Source: Rubrivirga sp. (GTDB taxonomy: Bacteria; Bacteroidota; Rhodothermia; Rhodothermales; Rubricoccaceae). From it: a stretch of DNA of 6,633 nt. The DNA is taken from positions 1 through 6,633 of the forward strand of contig JAAXJP010000531.1 in NCBI GenBank assembly GCA_012269805.1, in the 5' to 3' direction. Of the stretch, positions 5,310-6,633 are shown in pieces. The position numbers and the translations under genes were made by a program. Within the stretch, counting starts at the first letter, position 1, and every line of letters begins with the position of its first letter. The notes beneath the pieces are model-generated. The model did no database searches and was not told the DNA's origin. It saw only the letters and a program-made list of their open reading frames with translations.

Positions 5310-6630
5310 GGGCTCCGTCCGCCCTGGTGCTGGACTGGACGCCCCACTCGCGCACGAGCGCGTGGGCGTAGGCCAGCGTCCGCTCCAGGTTCTGGACCGT
5401 GTTCCACTCGAACCGGCTGTGGAAGTCGTAGCCGCCCGTGAACACGTTGGGACAGGGGAGGCCCTTCTCGGACAACCGCGCGCCGTCCGTTCCGCCCCGG
5501 ATCGGCTCGAGGGCGGGCTCGACCCCCATCGTCCGGGCGGCCTCGACGGCGACGGAGATCGCCCGGGGGTCCACGCTTTCGATGTAGGACCGCATGTTGC
5601 GGTAGCTCTCCGTGATCGCGAGGTCGACGGTCGCGCTTGGGAACCGATCGGCGGTCTCGGCGGCGAGCTGGCGGACGCGGTCGCGCTTGGCGTCCATCGC
5701 CGCGGCGTCGTGGTCGCGGAGGAGGACCTTGACCGTCGCCCGCTCGGTCGTGGCCTCGACCGTGTGCGGGTGGAGGTAGCCCTCGCGGCCCTCCGTCGTC
5801 TCGGGCGCCGGATCGTCGGCGAGGGCCTCGACGAAGGCCGCGGCGATGCGTGCCGCGTTGACCATCACGCCCTTCGCGTAGCCCGGGTGGACGCCCACGC
5901 CCTCCACGGTCAGGACGGCCTCGGCCGCGTGGAACGTCTCGACGTTGAGCGTGTCGGTCCCGCTCCCGTCGAGCGTGTACGCTACGTCGGCCCCGAGGCG
6001 GGCGAGGTCGAGCCGGTCGGTCCCCTTGCCGATCTCCTCGTCGGGCGTGAACAGGAGCCGGAGCGTCGGGCGCGGCGCGGGCCGCTCGCCGATCTCGGCC
6101 GCCTCGGCGGCGGCGCGGACGAGATCCGCCGCCAGTTGCACGATGGCGGCGACGCCCGCTTTGTCGTCGGAGCCGAGGAGCGTGGTCCCATCGCTCGTGA
6201 GGAGGTCGTGGCCGACGTGCCGGGCCAGCGCCGGCTGGCGGTCGGCGTCGAACCGGAGGTCGGGGGCGCCGGGGAAGGTCACGGGCCCGCCGTCGTAGGC
6301 GGGGTGGACGTGGGGCCGGACGTTCTCACCCGGCGCGTCGGGCGACGTGTCGACGTGGGCGACGAGCGCGACCACGGGGAGGGCGTCGGCCTCGGCGGGC
6401 GGCAGGGGAGAGGGGACGGTAGCGAAGACGTAGCCCCAGTCGTCCATCTGGGCGTCGAGGCCGAGCGCCGTCAGCTCGTCGATGAGCAGGCGGCCGAGAC
6501 TCGTCTGGCGCTCGGTCGAGGGGAACGTGTCGGAGGCCGGGTCGGAGGTCGTCCAGACCTCGGCGTAGCGGCAGAACCGCTCGGCGACGGGGGGGAGCGC
6601 GACGTCGCGCCAGGGGAGAGGAGAGGACAT
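5302..6630 (-). CDS. pepT: Peptidase T (tripeptide aminopeptidase, M20B)
   Basis: Cytosolic dinuclear-zinc aminopeptidase that removes the N-terminal residue of tripeptides in the last stages of peptide use. The 442-aa protein has no signal peptide and shows every expected M20B site: AHVDTSPD with zinc ligand His92 and Asp94, GSDDKAG with bridging Asp155, FTPDEEIGKGTD with general base Glu198 and ligand Glu199, YTLDGS with Asp221, and YDFHSRFEW with ligand His404. The substrate segment IRGGTDGARLSEKGLPCPN (377-395) is also typical. It is longer than the roughly 410-aa enteric enzyme, through an extra 12 or so residues at the N-terminus, Ala/Pro-rich inserts and a short tail. The usual Asn two residues before the last His is Asp402 here. 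The ATG at 6630 precedes the conserved VAERFCRYAEVWTTSD and is the best start; only 3 nt upstream are visible, so its promoter is outside the window. The 59-aa gene follows on the same strand. Confidence 0.95.
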   Translation of the reverse strand: MSSPLPWRDVALPPVAERFCRYAEVWTTSDPASDTFPSTERQTSLGRLLIDELTALGLDAQMDDWGYVFATVPSPLPPAEADALPVVALVAHVDTSPDAPGENVRPHVHPAYDGGPVTFPGAPDLRFDADRQPALARHVGHDLLTSDGTTLLGSDDKAGVAAIVQLAADLVRAAAEAAEIGERPAPRPTLRLLFTPDEEIGKGTDRLDLARLGADVAYTLDGSGTDTLNVETFHAAEAVLTVEGVGVHPGYAKGVMVNAARIAAAFVEALADDPAPETTEGREGYLHPHTVEATTERATVKVLLRDHDAAAMDAKRDRVRQLAAETADRFPSATVDLAITESYRNMRSYIESVDPRAISVAVEAARTMGVEPALEPIRGGTDGARLSEKGLPCPNVFTGGYDFHSRFEWNTVQNLERTLAYAHALVREWGVQSSTRADGAPA

Positions 6631-6633
6631 GGC

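Noticed and set aside
5231..5407. N-terminal extension of the 59-aa protein frame
   Set aside because: It overlaps the pepT C-terminus and is Arg/Pro/Gly-rich; a basic head and membrane helix begin at the ATG at 5230.
1..6633. tRNA, rRNA, CRISPR array, insertion sequence or prophage signals
   Set aside because: I looked for regular repeats, terminal inverted repeats, transposase or integrase motifs and tRNA-like cloverleaf segments and saw none; nearly all the window is accounted for by five chromosomal genes.

Overview
The window is very GC-rich (visibly around 70%) bacterial chromosomal DNA holding five protein genes packed with little intergenic space. It contains no RNA genes, mobile elements or CRISPR arrays that I can see. 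Nothing fixes the species. The high GC, the lack of any Shine-Dalgarno-like sequence before the three starts that can be inspected, and the gene types (a permease fused to UspA domains, a secreted penicillin-acylase-family hydrolase, PepT) fit a marine, high-GC Rhodothermota/Bacteroidota lineage of the Rubricoccus/Rubrivirga kind. That is an inference and could be wrong.

Layout: (1) positions 1-2273, plus strand: an amino acid/polyamine permease (APC superfamily) with two C-terminal UspA domains, cut at its 5' end by the window edge. (2) 2290-4617, minus strand: a complete penicillin-acylase-family (S45) Ntn hydrolase precursor, convergent with gene 1 and separated by only 16 bp. (3) 4691-5014, plus strand: a 107-aa DUF2188 protein with one C-terminal membrane helix, divergent from the acylase across 73 bp. 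(4) 5051-5230, minus strand: a 59-aa single-span membrane protein of unknown function, convergent with gene 3. (5) 5302-6630, minus strand: peptidase T (PepT, M20B tripeptidase), 71 bp upstream of gene 4 and possibly co-transcribed with it.

The genes do not form an obvious pathway. A loose theme is uptake and breakdown of amino compounds (permease, periplasmic amide hydrolase, cytosolic tripeptidase), but the strand arrangement argues against one operon. The most interesting non-coding signals are a perfect 10-bp inverted repeat whose inner-gene arm contains the acylase start codon, and a 16-nt sequence directly after the stop codon of both plus-strand genes, associated with hairpins that probably act as terminators at the two convergent junctions. 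I found no convincing new multi-gene system here.
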